From a virus: 64,000 nucleotides of DNA. Positions 58,061-64,000 of the stretch are shown here, piece by piece (within the stretch, counting starts at the first letter, position 1; each line of letters starts with the position of its first letter). The notes under the pieces are model-generated. The model was not told the DNA's origin. It searched no databases and saw only the letters and a program-made list of their open reading frames with translations. A program made the position numbers and the translations under genes. The stretch is from positions 62,001-126,000 of the IMG/VR virus record IMGVR_UViG_3300008259_005066. One strand, written 5' to 3'.

Positions 58061-58631
58061 AGTCCATCTGGAAGGTTACAAGATCGCGACCTTGTGTATA
58101 CACCGCAGATGTATGATTGCGATTGGGATTGCTCTGGCTGATTTCCGGGTTGGTAGGAACAGTCATTATCTCACTGGGCACAAATGCAGGATACACTGAA
58201 TCTACTACATCGGCTGTGCCGCGGCCGCCGGAGTAGGCATTGGTAAACACAGGCTCGTAGAGTTCGCTGGTGGCTGAGTTACGTTCAAGGCTCCAGCCCA
58301 CGGGCTGTGCATCAACTTCGTCTAGATCGGTGCTGAGCAGAGTGACCTTGGCCCGGCCGTAAGCGGCACTGAGTATTTCTAGGTCTTTGCTCAACAAAAG
58401 TATATCACCATTGGTCGAGATCAATCGGAAAGTGATGGTAGACCCAGTGATGTTCACGGGTTTCTGATCTTGATTGACGAATTCAAACAGTATGACGTTG
58501 TCTACGCCACGATGGATTTTTAAATTTTTAGCATACACGGGTTGCCACCTCCGGTCAAAATAGGCACCACTGGTGTCGATCAAAATGACCTGCTGTCGCT
58601 GTTGATATAAATAGGCAGTGGTTGAATACAT
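57879..58631 (-). CDS. Virion structural protein, probably frameshifted near 58000
   Basis: Residues 1-210 read as a typical T4-like structural protein: YAKNLKIHRGVDNVILFEFV, NQDQKPVNITGSTITFRL, QPVGWSLERNS, and a STQLGPWYDVG strand. After that the frame becomes unlike protein (SKSIWLQGQNWQCSGQWW) and stops at 57879, while the +1 frame continues naturally to 57689. Total would be about 310 aa. A CATAAATA variant at 58648-58655 could serve as late promoter. Confidence 0.65.
   Translation of the reverse strand: MYSTTAYLYQQRQQVILIDTSGAYFDRRWQPVYAKNLKIHRGVDNVILFEFVNQDQKPVNITGSTITFRLISTNGDILLLSKDLEILSAAYGRAKVTLLSTDLDEVDAQPVGWSLERNSATSELYEPVFTNAYSGGRGTADVVDSVYPAFVPSEIMTVPTNPEISQSNPNRNHTSAVYTQGRDLVTFQMDFDNFSGNVKAQGSSTQLGPWYDVGSQRQSFRSKSIWLQGQNWQCSGQWWHRDQCYHEQFW
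58606..58613 (+). promoter_or_regulatory. T4-type late promoter octamer TATAAATA (plus strand)
   Basis: Exact consensus 40 bases upstream of the ATG at 58653, inside the divergent gene's start region. Confidence 0.5.
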
Positions 58632-58652
58632 AAGGTTTTCCTAACGATATTT

Positions 58653-59030
58653 ATGGGCTCTGAAATCTTCGCTAAAATAGCCGAACGCTACCCTTTCATA
58701 ACATTTTGCACCTATGCTGGCAATGAATACATCGGTGTGATACAGAACCGCGATGATGCTGTGACCACCATCTATGATTTTGGCAATATTCCCCACGCAG
58801 ATCTCAAGAAACTGTTCTTAGAATTGGCCAATACTTGGTGGTGGGAAAGCAATCGTAGCATACCTATCAATATATTCCTCAAGCAAGATTGGGAAGTATT
58901 CCGCCCTTATCTCAGGACATTTACCAACAAAGATCTGGAAATAGTGCATGGACCATGCACCAGCCTCACCGACATAGCCCGCAAAAAATCCAAACGCAAA
59001 TCAATCACCCTGGTTCGCAGGATCGATTAA
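58653..59030 (+). CDS. Conserved phage protein
   Basis: 125 aa, soluble. SEIFAKIAERYPFITFCTYA then NEYIGVIQNRDDAVTTIYDF and NTWWWESNRSIPINIFLK form a pattern I recall from T4-like phages. Ends with a basic segment (IARKKSKRKSITLVRRID). Converges with the polymerase-like gene with a 30-base overlap. Function unknown. Confidence 0.75.
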   Translation: MGSEIFAKIAERYPFITFCTYAGNEYIGVIQNRDDAVTTIYDFGNIPHADLKKLFLELANTWWWESNRSIPINIFLKQDWEVFRPYLRTFTNKDLEIVHGPCTSLTDIARKKSKRKSITLVRRID

Positions 59031-59579
59031 GTTCATGTGCAGTGCTACCAAAGCCGCATAACTGATAGCATGGCTTTTCTTGAAAGTATAACCACGGCTG
59101 TCGTCACCATCCCACACTGACTCAAACACTTCGGCCCATGGGAGATTTTGTAGATGGGCCTTGCCAGGGCGTATGATAGATATAAAAGCTGCCATCCTGG
59201 GTATAGAATCGGGTCTCATGATTGAGAGCAGGCCAGTGTAATTGCCCACATGCACCAATCGGCTGGCCCAGTCTGTATCAGTCCATAATTTTGTCCAAGG
59301 GGGCGATCGATCCAACATGTCTTTGTAATGATCCGGGCCCCGGACCAAAGAATACACGCTCATATTTAAAAAATCCAGTTTGAAGTAACCCCTAGATTCG
59401 GCTTCTTGATAGTCTATGGACGCACATTGATTGATAGGATCCCAAGGTATATCCGTGACATATACTCCGGAGTTGTGTCGTCGCACTTGAGATTCTACAT
59501 GTTGTCTCGCAGATCTGTGCTGTATCAGCGACAGGATCTTTTCTCTATCAGCGAAATCTATGTCAATGTCTGCGCTCAT
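59001..59579 (-). CDS. Miniature DNA polymerase III alpha-like protein
   Basis: 192 aa that align in order with the catalytic part of bacterial Pol III alpha: ADIDIDFADREKIL (PDFDVDF motif, D4-D8), RHNSGVYVTDIP (KHAGGVVIAP), ESRGYFKLDFLNMSVYSL (GLVKFDFLGLRTL, D69), AFISIIRPGK (ALFRPGP) and YTFKKSHAISYAAL (FNKSHAAAYALL). All three catalytic carboxylate positions are kept although about 800 residues of the normal enzyme are missing. ATG at 59579 overlaps the previous stop as TGATG. Whether it polymerises is unknown; a repair or clamp-linked role is possible. Confidence 0.7.
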   Translation of the reverse strand: MSADIDIDFADREKILSLIQHRSARQHVESQVRRHNSGVYVTDIPWDPINQCASIDYQEAESRGYFKLDFLNMSVYSLVRGPDHYKDMLDRSPPWTKLWTDTDWASRLVHVGNYTGLLSIMRPDSIPRMAAFISIIRPGKAHLQNLPWAEVFESVWDGDDSRGYTFKKSHAISYAALVALHMNLIDPANQGD

Positions 59580-60271
59580 CACCAACCTGCCTGTCGTAAC
59601 ATTTCGCGGGCATACTCTTGATCTGCCGGATAATCGCGGAATTTGCGTTGCCAGAATTCAGGATCGATCCAAGGCCATACTATGGCGATCTGCTCTTGGT
59701 CTAGATCATCCAGCAATTTTTGTCCGCTGTCGCAGTTATACAATACCCAAGCACTGATGCGGCCGGTGGACACAGCATAGGCCACGGCATTGCTGTTGCC
59801 ATATCTCAAACAATCCTGTGCCGGGTGCCCATGGGTTTCACTCCAGTCGATAGAATATTCTATGGCCCGAGCCAAGGCATCATTTACGCTTTCCTTGCGC
59901 ATGTATTCTGCGAGGTATTCTGCATACACGCTGTCTCTACACCAATGATCGATCTTTTTGTTTTTCTCTACCACCCAATCAATGAATCTGGCAGTGTTCA
60001 CAGCACGGATGGCCACACAATGACGGCCAAACTTTACAAAGGCTCGATAGTAAGGACTCTTGGCAAAATCATCAAAGGTTTTGAGTTTGGCAGAACCTTG
60101 CGTCATTTCGTAGAAACGCAGATAGGCCTGTAACCCCAACCGCACACCGGGCTCCTCTCGATCTTGATAACGGCGTTTTTGTTCGCACACATGCACAGCC
60201 AGGCTCTCGGGCCTGGCAAAAGTTTTTTCACAATATCTACAGACGTGGTCAGTCTTTGTTTCCGTGCTCAC
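59579..60271 (-). CDS. C2H2-type zinc-finger phage protein
   Basis: 230 aa with a GTG start. An N-terminal zinc finger (VCRYCEKTFARPESLAVHVC, Cx2C then HxxxC) precedes a helical domain with KSPYYRAFVKFGRHCVAIRA and TGRISAWVLYNCDSG. Found in T4-like phages beside replication genes (recollection). Probably DNA- or RNA-binding; no further assignment. Overlaps the gp62-like gene by 23 bases. Confidence 0.75.
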   Translation of the reverse strand: MSTETKTDHVCRYCEKTFARPESLAVHVCEQKRRYQDREEPGVRLGLQAYLRFYEMTQGSAKLKTFDDFAKSPYYRAFVKFGRHCVAIRAVNTARFIDWVVEKNKKIDHWCRDSVYAEYLAEYMRKESVNDALARAIEYSIDWSETHGHPAQDCLRYGNSNAVAYAVSTGRISAWVLYNCDSGQKLLDDLDQEQIAIVWPWIDPEFWQRKFRDYPADQEYAREMLRQAGW

Positions 60272-60689
60272 GTAGATACTCTTGTAGTTCTTTTTTGGTG
60301 ACCAACTTGGCCATGACTTCTATGTCAGACATCTTCCAGTTAGGATAGAGGTCTGTCAACGTTTTCTTTACTTCGCTGTTGCCGGCTTCTTTCTTCTTGG
60401 GAGCGATCCACTGATGCCGTTGTGTGCCCAGACCAGGACTCACTGCCGTGGCACATAACCATTGTAGTTTGGGGTGACGATTGATGGCAAAGAAGTTTTT
60501 GTTGAGATAGTGATTGGTGCTCTGCACATAGTATTCCTGCAATTCCTGACCGCCTTGTATGGCAGATCCCCAACGTATCATGAGATAGTTTGAAAACTTC
60601 TTGCGTTCTTCGTCAGTGAGTTCATCATAGAATGATCTGTTTTTACGATCAAACTCGGACATTTCGTTGCCGATGCTTAACTTATCCAT
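60249..60689 (-). CDS. 62: Clamp-loader small subunit, gp62-like
   Basis: 146 aa from the ATG at 60689 (TGATG overlap). NYLMIRWGSAIQGGQELQEY, NKNFFAINRHPKLQWLCATA and TKKELQEYLREHG follow the helical order of T4 gp62, the small clamp-loader subunit that works with gp44. Similarity is by pattern only, and gp44 is not in the window. Confidence 0.55.
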   Translation of the reverse strand: MDKLSIGNEMSEFDRKNRSFYDELTDEERKKFSNYLMIRWGSAIQGGQELQEYYVQSTNHYLNKNFFAINRHPKLQWLCATAVSPGLGTQRHQWIAPKKKEAGNSEVKKTLTDLYPNWKMSDIEVMAKLVTKKELQEYLREHGNKD

Positions 60690-61198
60690 CACCAAGCCTT
60701 GTTGTAGTCAACGATCTCACAGTTCCTGGAGATGTCCTTGACAAAATACACACAATCAGGTTCTGGATCCTCTGTGAGTGGCACACACAGCATCTGACCA
60801 TTTTTTAGTTTAGGGCAATACCATGCCACGTCGTGATAGACATCCACGATCTCTATGTCCAGGAAACTGGGGCGGAATGACGTCAGTGGATTGAACTGGA
60901 ACACTTTGAATCCGCGATCATTGATCGACGTCAACGGCAACATCTCTAGATCGCCCAAGTCGGGCTCACCTATCAGCACTTGCCAGTCTATGGGCATTTT
61001 GATCCTGTGGGATCCGATCTGTAGCACCAAGGCCGGTGAGTTGAAACTCTCAAGGAAGATCAGAGGAATATAGTGATAGTCTGGATCTGCGGGATCTGAG
61101 TTATCTAATATCGCGAAACGCATGTCATCCACTTCTTCGGGTAGCGCATCCAGATCATAGGCTGTGTTGTCTAGTGTGAGTATCTTCATAGTATCCAT
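60689..61198 (-). CDS. Conserved phage protein in the replication cluster
   Basis: 169 aa, beta-rich: MKILTLDNTAYDLDALPEEV, FNSPALVLQIGSHRIKMPID, LEMLPLTSINDRGFKVFQFN and CVYFVKDISRN. No RegA or Gp44 motifs. ATG overlaps the methyltransferase stop as TAATG. Function unknown. Confidence 0.75.
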   Translation of the reverse strand: MDTMKILTLDNTAYDLDALPEEVDDMRFAILDNSDPADPDYHYIPLIFLESFNSPALVLQIGSHRIKMPIDWQVLIGEPDLGDLEMLPLTSINDRGFKVFQFNPLTSFRPSFLDIEIVDVYHDVAWYCPKLKNGQMLCVPLTEDPEPDCVYFVKDISRNCEIVDYNKAW

Positions 61199-61803
61199 TA
61201 TACGATATAATTTCTGTATCCGCGACCGAGTATGACTCCATAATCTCTCGCGACAAGGACCCCAAATCCTTGCCCCAAAAGATAAGGAACCACGGCGCCA
61301 CCCTTGCCAATAAACACGCCATTGTATTCATAGGTATCATCAACACATATCACACATCGATCACTCATATGCGGCAATAGATTGACCATTTGAGTGACAT
61401 GTGCTGTTTGGCAGTTGATGTTGGTCATGATCAAGCCTTGCTGACTATACCAAGCGATTTGATCCTGGATCATTTGTTGCTGTCTATCAGTGCGCCAATC
61501 CCAGTCGAAGTTATCCAGATACAGCACCCGTATTTTTGACCCGGAATATTGAGCTGTCCATTGGGTGCCTTCGGCTTGCACAAATTCAGCAAGATGGCTG
61601 TGCTCCGGAGCGATAGTTTTGCGCAATCTATGTCTGGCATCTTGATCGAGATCCACAGACACAAATCTCATGTCATGTGTGTGGGCCAGATCTGCGAAAT
61701 AGGCACTGCTGCCTTCCCATCTATCCGACCCAATCTCTACGATAACCTCACCAGAGAACTTGCCCAATAGGTGTTCTCCCACTTGTTGATACAGTTTACC
61801 CAA
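61198..61803 (-). CDS. SAM-dependent methyltransferase-like protein
   Basis: 201 aa from a TTG at 61803 (no ATG before residue 45). VIVEIGSDRWEGSSAYFADL matches motif I of class I methyltransferases (ExGxxxG-like), and MRFVSVDLDQD the acidic second strand; VLYLDNFDWDWR is motif IV-like. Target unknown; may act on a sugar, peptide or DNA. Overlaps uvsW by 8 bases. Confidence 0.72.
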   Translation of the reverse strand: MGKLYQQVGEHLLGKFSGEVIVEIGSDRWEGSSAYFADLAHTHDMRFVSVDLDQDARHRLRKTIAPEHSHLAEFVQAEGTQWTAQYSGSKIRVLYLDNFDWDWRTDRQQQMIQDQIAWYSQQGLIMTNINCQTAHVTQMVNLLPHMSDRCVICVDDTYEYNGVFIGKGGAVVPYLLGQGFGVLVARDYGVILGRGYRNYIV

Positions 61804-63265
61804 TGGTCATCCACTCCAGTTTCTCGTGCGTGAAAGGATAACGGGCTTCTTTGTAGAACTGTTTGCGCTTGGTCAAGTGCCTTTTGGCGAATCGGCAGGT
61901 GGAGGTGATGTCCCAGATTTGGACGAAGTCTTTGTCCTCAGCTTTTCTAATGCCGCGCCCAATTGATTGTATAACTCGGACAAAGCTCTTTCCGGGTTCC
62001 ACAAGCACCAGATTGAAAATACGAGGAATATTGATACCAACAGCAGCCACGCCATAGGTAGCAACAATAATTTTATCGGTAGCTTCAGCCACTTCGTCAT
62101 ATTCATCCTGTCTGTCCTTTGCTTTGGTGGCGCCTGAAACAAACACAGCACGGTCGCCCAGTCGTTTTACTAGTTCTTGTCCGGCTGTGATACGATCTAC
62201 CAGCACGAGAGTGTTGCCTGTTTCGTTAACTTGCCGTATCAAACTGGCCATGGTATCCAACCGCCCTGATTCCTCTAAAAGATATTTCAGTTCGCTTTGA
62301 TAGTTGTTGTATTCCACATGGTCTACTAGTTGCACGATGTTGACATGGCACTGCGCCAGCACTCCTCTATCCTGCAGTTCAGCGGCGGCCAGTCGAGATA
62401 TCACTGGTCCTAGACTCACATGCAAGGCCTGGAATTCAAAATCTTCTTTGGGTATGGTTCCTGTCAATCCCCAACGGATTGGCACTTGCGCCATCACGCC
62501 TGTGAGCAGAGTTTTCAGTGCATCGGCCTTGGCCATGTGCACCTCGTCCACTATCACGCACACTACGCCTTCGATAAATTCACCAATGGTGATTTCTGCT
62601 GATTGATTTTTGGTGTTCTTTAACAGCACATTGAGACTCTGCCATGTGCAGATGGTGTGTGTGCGTCCAAACTCTTTGCGGTCTCCGAAGAACACACCCA
62701 CGTCCAGACCCATGTTGATGTAGTCTTTTTCTGTCTGTGTCACAAGACTTTTGTTAGGAACTATCACTATGCTACGACCATAAGGTGTCACAGCATGGCT
62801 CAGGGCGGCAGTCATGATTGTTTTGCCGGCGCCAGTGGCCACTTCTTGCAGGCATTGAGGGTTGGCAAGAAAGTTGTTGACTATGTCAACTTGGTAGTCT
62901 CGCATCATGACAGGTTCGCCGGCATTGGGATGTCCTTTGGGCCAAGAGATGTTAGAGAAAGTGTCTTCTTGCACTTGCTCAAACTCAAAGGTGGTGCGAT
63001 ACTCTCTTTGATCGTCCAGTTCTATGTCGTAACCATATTCTTCCAGCACTGGTATGATTTCAGGCAAGAGGTTTACGTAGGTGCTACCACCCAGTTGGAA
63101 AAAGGAGACCTTGCCATCCCATCGCCCCAATCTTACCGCTGGTAGGTATCTGGCGTAAGGAACATCATATTTGAACTTGTTGACTAGAGTGCGACGTGCA
63201 TCCAGTTCTAGCCCTTCTATCTTGACGTTGACTTCATCTCGTATGCTTAGTCGTGCAGTTCTCAT
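61796..63265 (-). CDS. uvsW: UvsW-type recombination and repair helicase
   Basis: SF2 helicase that reverses forks and processes R-loops; in T4 it also controls the switch to late replication. N-terminal DNA-binding domain (RLGRWDGKVSFFQLGG), then Walker A EVATGAGKTIM, DEAH-type VIVDEVHMAKA, LTGTIPKED (motif III), and motif VI IQSIGRGIRKAEDK. 489 aa from the ATG at 63265; a GTG at 63280 would sit within the promoter. The promoter predicts a transcript starting at or within a few bases of this ATG. Confidence 0.95.
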   Translation of the reverse strand: MRTARLSIRDEVNVKIEGLELDARRTLVNKFKYDVPYARYLPAVRLGRWDGKVSFFQLGGSTYVNLLPEIIPVLEEYGYDIELDDQREYRTTFEFEQVQEDTFSNISWPKGHPNAGEPVMMRDYQVDIVNNFLANPQCLQEVATGAGKTIMTAALSHAVTPYGRSIVIVPNKSLVTQTEKDYINMGLDVGVFFGDRKEFGRTHTICTWQSLNVLLKNTKNQSAEITIGEFIEGVVCVIVDEVHMAKADALKTLLTGVMAQVPIRWGLTGTIPKEDFEFQALHVSLGPVISRLAAAELQDRGVLAQCHVNIVQLVDHVEYNNYQSELKYLLEESGRLDTMASLIRQVNETGNTLVLVDRITAGQELVKRLGDRAVFVSGATKAKDRQDEYDEVAEATDKIIVATYGVAAVGINIPRIFNLVLVEPGKSFVRVIQSIGRGIRKAEDKDFVQIWDITSTCRFAKRHLTKRKQFYKEARYPFTHEKLEWMTIG

Positions 63266-63271
63266 TGTGAT

Positions 63272-63299
63272 ATTATACACTAATTTTGACGTGTGTCAA
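63272..63299 (-). promoter_or_regulatory. Consensus sigma70 promoter for uvsW, apparently leaderless
   Basis: Minus strand TTGACA (63294-63299), 16-base spacer, TATAAT (63272-63277), both exact consensus. The uvsW ATG starts 6 bases after the -10 box, where transcription would begin. The -35 lies in an inverted repeat TTTGAC-ACAC-GTCAAA (63285-63300). Confidence 0.75.
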
Positions 63300-63309
63300 A
63301 ATAATTTGA

Positions 63310-64000
63310 TTAATGTGCATCCATTGCCGTTAGGACCTCGTCAAACAGGCTACGGAAAATACCCAAATGTTTTTGGATTTGCGGTATATCAACTTTCCTA
63401 TGTTTCATAAGTTTGGAAAATCTATCCACAAACTGTTGCCGCCATTGCGGACTGAATTTAACCTTGTCTAACCCATCAATCAGATCTTGTATCCACTGCG
63501 TCTGCTTGGATATCAATCTAAATCTTTGATTGCAATCCTGTAGATACTGTTTCAGTTCGATTTTTTCAGAAACGGTAAGTATGTCCCAAGACCAGCATCC
63601 GGGCGATAGATTGTGCAAAGAAATTGGTGTGCGTTCTCGATTGGCCCAGTCCAAAGTGGCATGCAGATTTTGAATATTAAGCACCTGTGTGACCACATGA
63701 AAATTGAGTTTGATGTTTGATAGTTGTTTCAGTTTTTGGTAATTGCCGATCAAGGTATCCCAGGTGTAAGGGTAACGCATAAGAGCATAGGTTTCTTCTA
63801 TAGCATCTATGCTGATTTGCATTTCAATTGCTTTGATCTCTGTAAGCTTTTTCCAAAGTTCATCAGTCAATACGCTGGCATTGGTTACGATCCTGGCTTC
63901 GAGATTTTTTTCAATGATCTTGTTGCAAATTTTGACGTTGTTTTTGAATAAGAAAAATTCCCCGCCTATGAAACTGACCTGCTCGAGATCAGGTAGCAGA
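63310..64000 (-). CDS. Radical SAM protein, N-terminus cut by window end
   Basis: C-terminal 229 or so residues. The frame is open to the window edge and begins LLPDLEQVSFIGGEFFLFKN, where the FIGGE strand is the AdoMet-binding GGE motif; the CxxxCxxC cluster site should lie just beyond base 64000. KAIEMQISIDAIEETYALMR and NIKLNFHVVTQVLNIQNL are core barrel elements. Family and substrate as unknown as for the radical SAM protein at 172-1494. Confidence 0.8.
   Translation of the reverse strand, partial: LLPDLEQVSFIGGEFFLFKNNVKICNKIIEKNLEARIVTNASVLTDELWKKLTEIKAIEMQISIDAIEETYALMRYPYTWDTLIGNYQKLKQLSNIKLNFHVVTQVLNIQNLHATLDWANRERTPISLHNLSPGCWSWDILTVSEKIELKQYLQDCNQRFRLISKQTQWIQDLIDGLDKVKFSPQWRQQFVDRFSKLMKHRKVDIPQIQKHLGIFRSLFDEVLTAMDAH

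Noticed and set aside
1-64000. CRISPR arrays, integrase or attachment sites, tRNA genes, insertion sequences
   Set aside because: I saw no regularly spaced direct repeats, no recombinase or transposase motifs and no cloverleaf-like CCA-ended elements; a tRNA scan was not possible here.

Overview
This 64 kb window looks like part of the genome of a large lytic T4-like myovirus, probably infecting a proteobacterium. I see no chromosomal housekeeping operons, rRNA, tRNA or integrase. Hallmarks of the T4 supergroup are present: gp41-type helicase, gp61-type primase, gp62-like clamp-loader subunit, UvsW helicase, gp30-type ATP-dependent DNA ligase, class Ia NrdA/NrdB with a glutaredoxin, a PAAR tail tip, tail fibre and tailspike genes, and octamers matching the T4 late promoter TATAAATA. 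Most genes lie on the minus strand in long chains joined by ATGA or TGATG overlaps, with short plus-strand islands between them. The host is not identifiable. A phasin-like gene, isocitrate lyase and outer-membrane lipoproteins suggest a Gram-negative, possibly polyhydroxyalkanoate-storing, aerobic host (inference).

Layout. 0-4.3 kb: a radical SAM protein and two ClpP-family peptidases flanking an unknown 518-residue protein. 4.3-6.3 kb: a lipoprotein operon (entericidin-like, LpoB-like, LPP20-like) whose last gene looks frameshifted. 6.3-13.2 kb: a metabolic region with a phasin-like protein, acyl desaturase, class II aldolase, isocitrate lyase, SpeD-like protein, heme-dependent N-demethylase-like protein and UV endonuclease. 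13.2-19 kb: tail fibre, amidinotransferase, 2OG-Fe(II) oxygenase, UDP-glucose dehydrogenase-like and glycosyltransferase-like genes. 18.9-25.5 kb: a lysis pair (SleB-type hydrolase plus holin-like protein) and a run of membrane, secreted and coiled-coil proteins.

25.5-34.1 kb: metallophosphoesterase, ClpS, Hsp20 and ClpX, then a membrane protein, a chain of very small genes and DNA ligase. 34.2-47.5 kb: structural genes, the ribonucleotide reductase cassette, tailspike, a RecB/Cas4-like nuclease, an IscU-IscA pair with its own sigma70-like promoter, and conserved virion-associated proteins. 47.5-50.2 kb: a nucleotidyltransferase/ligase-like protein and small proteins, one pair split by a possible -1 frameshift. 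50.2-52.6 kb: a plus-strand island (second amidinotransferase, small domain protein, aminotransferase-like protein). 52.6-64 kb: the replication module (helicase, primase, gp62, UvsW) interleaved with three SGNH-hydrolase-like genes, a second 2OG oxygenase, a miniature DNA polymerase III alpha-like protein, a methyltransferase, and a second radical SAM gene cut by the window end.

Three themes stand out. The phage carries ClpX, two ClpP-type peptidases, ClpS and Hsp20, a nearly complete proteolysis system of its own. It carries a carbon-metabolism set in which the phasin-like gene and isocitrate lyase share a palindromic element in their promoter regions. It also carries a 192-residue protein that keeps the three catalytic aspartate motifs of bacterial replicative polymerases. 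Several split reading frames could be programmed frameshifts, real lesions or assembly indels; the sequence alone cannot decide.
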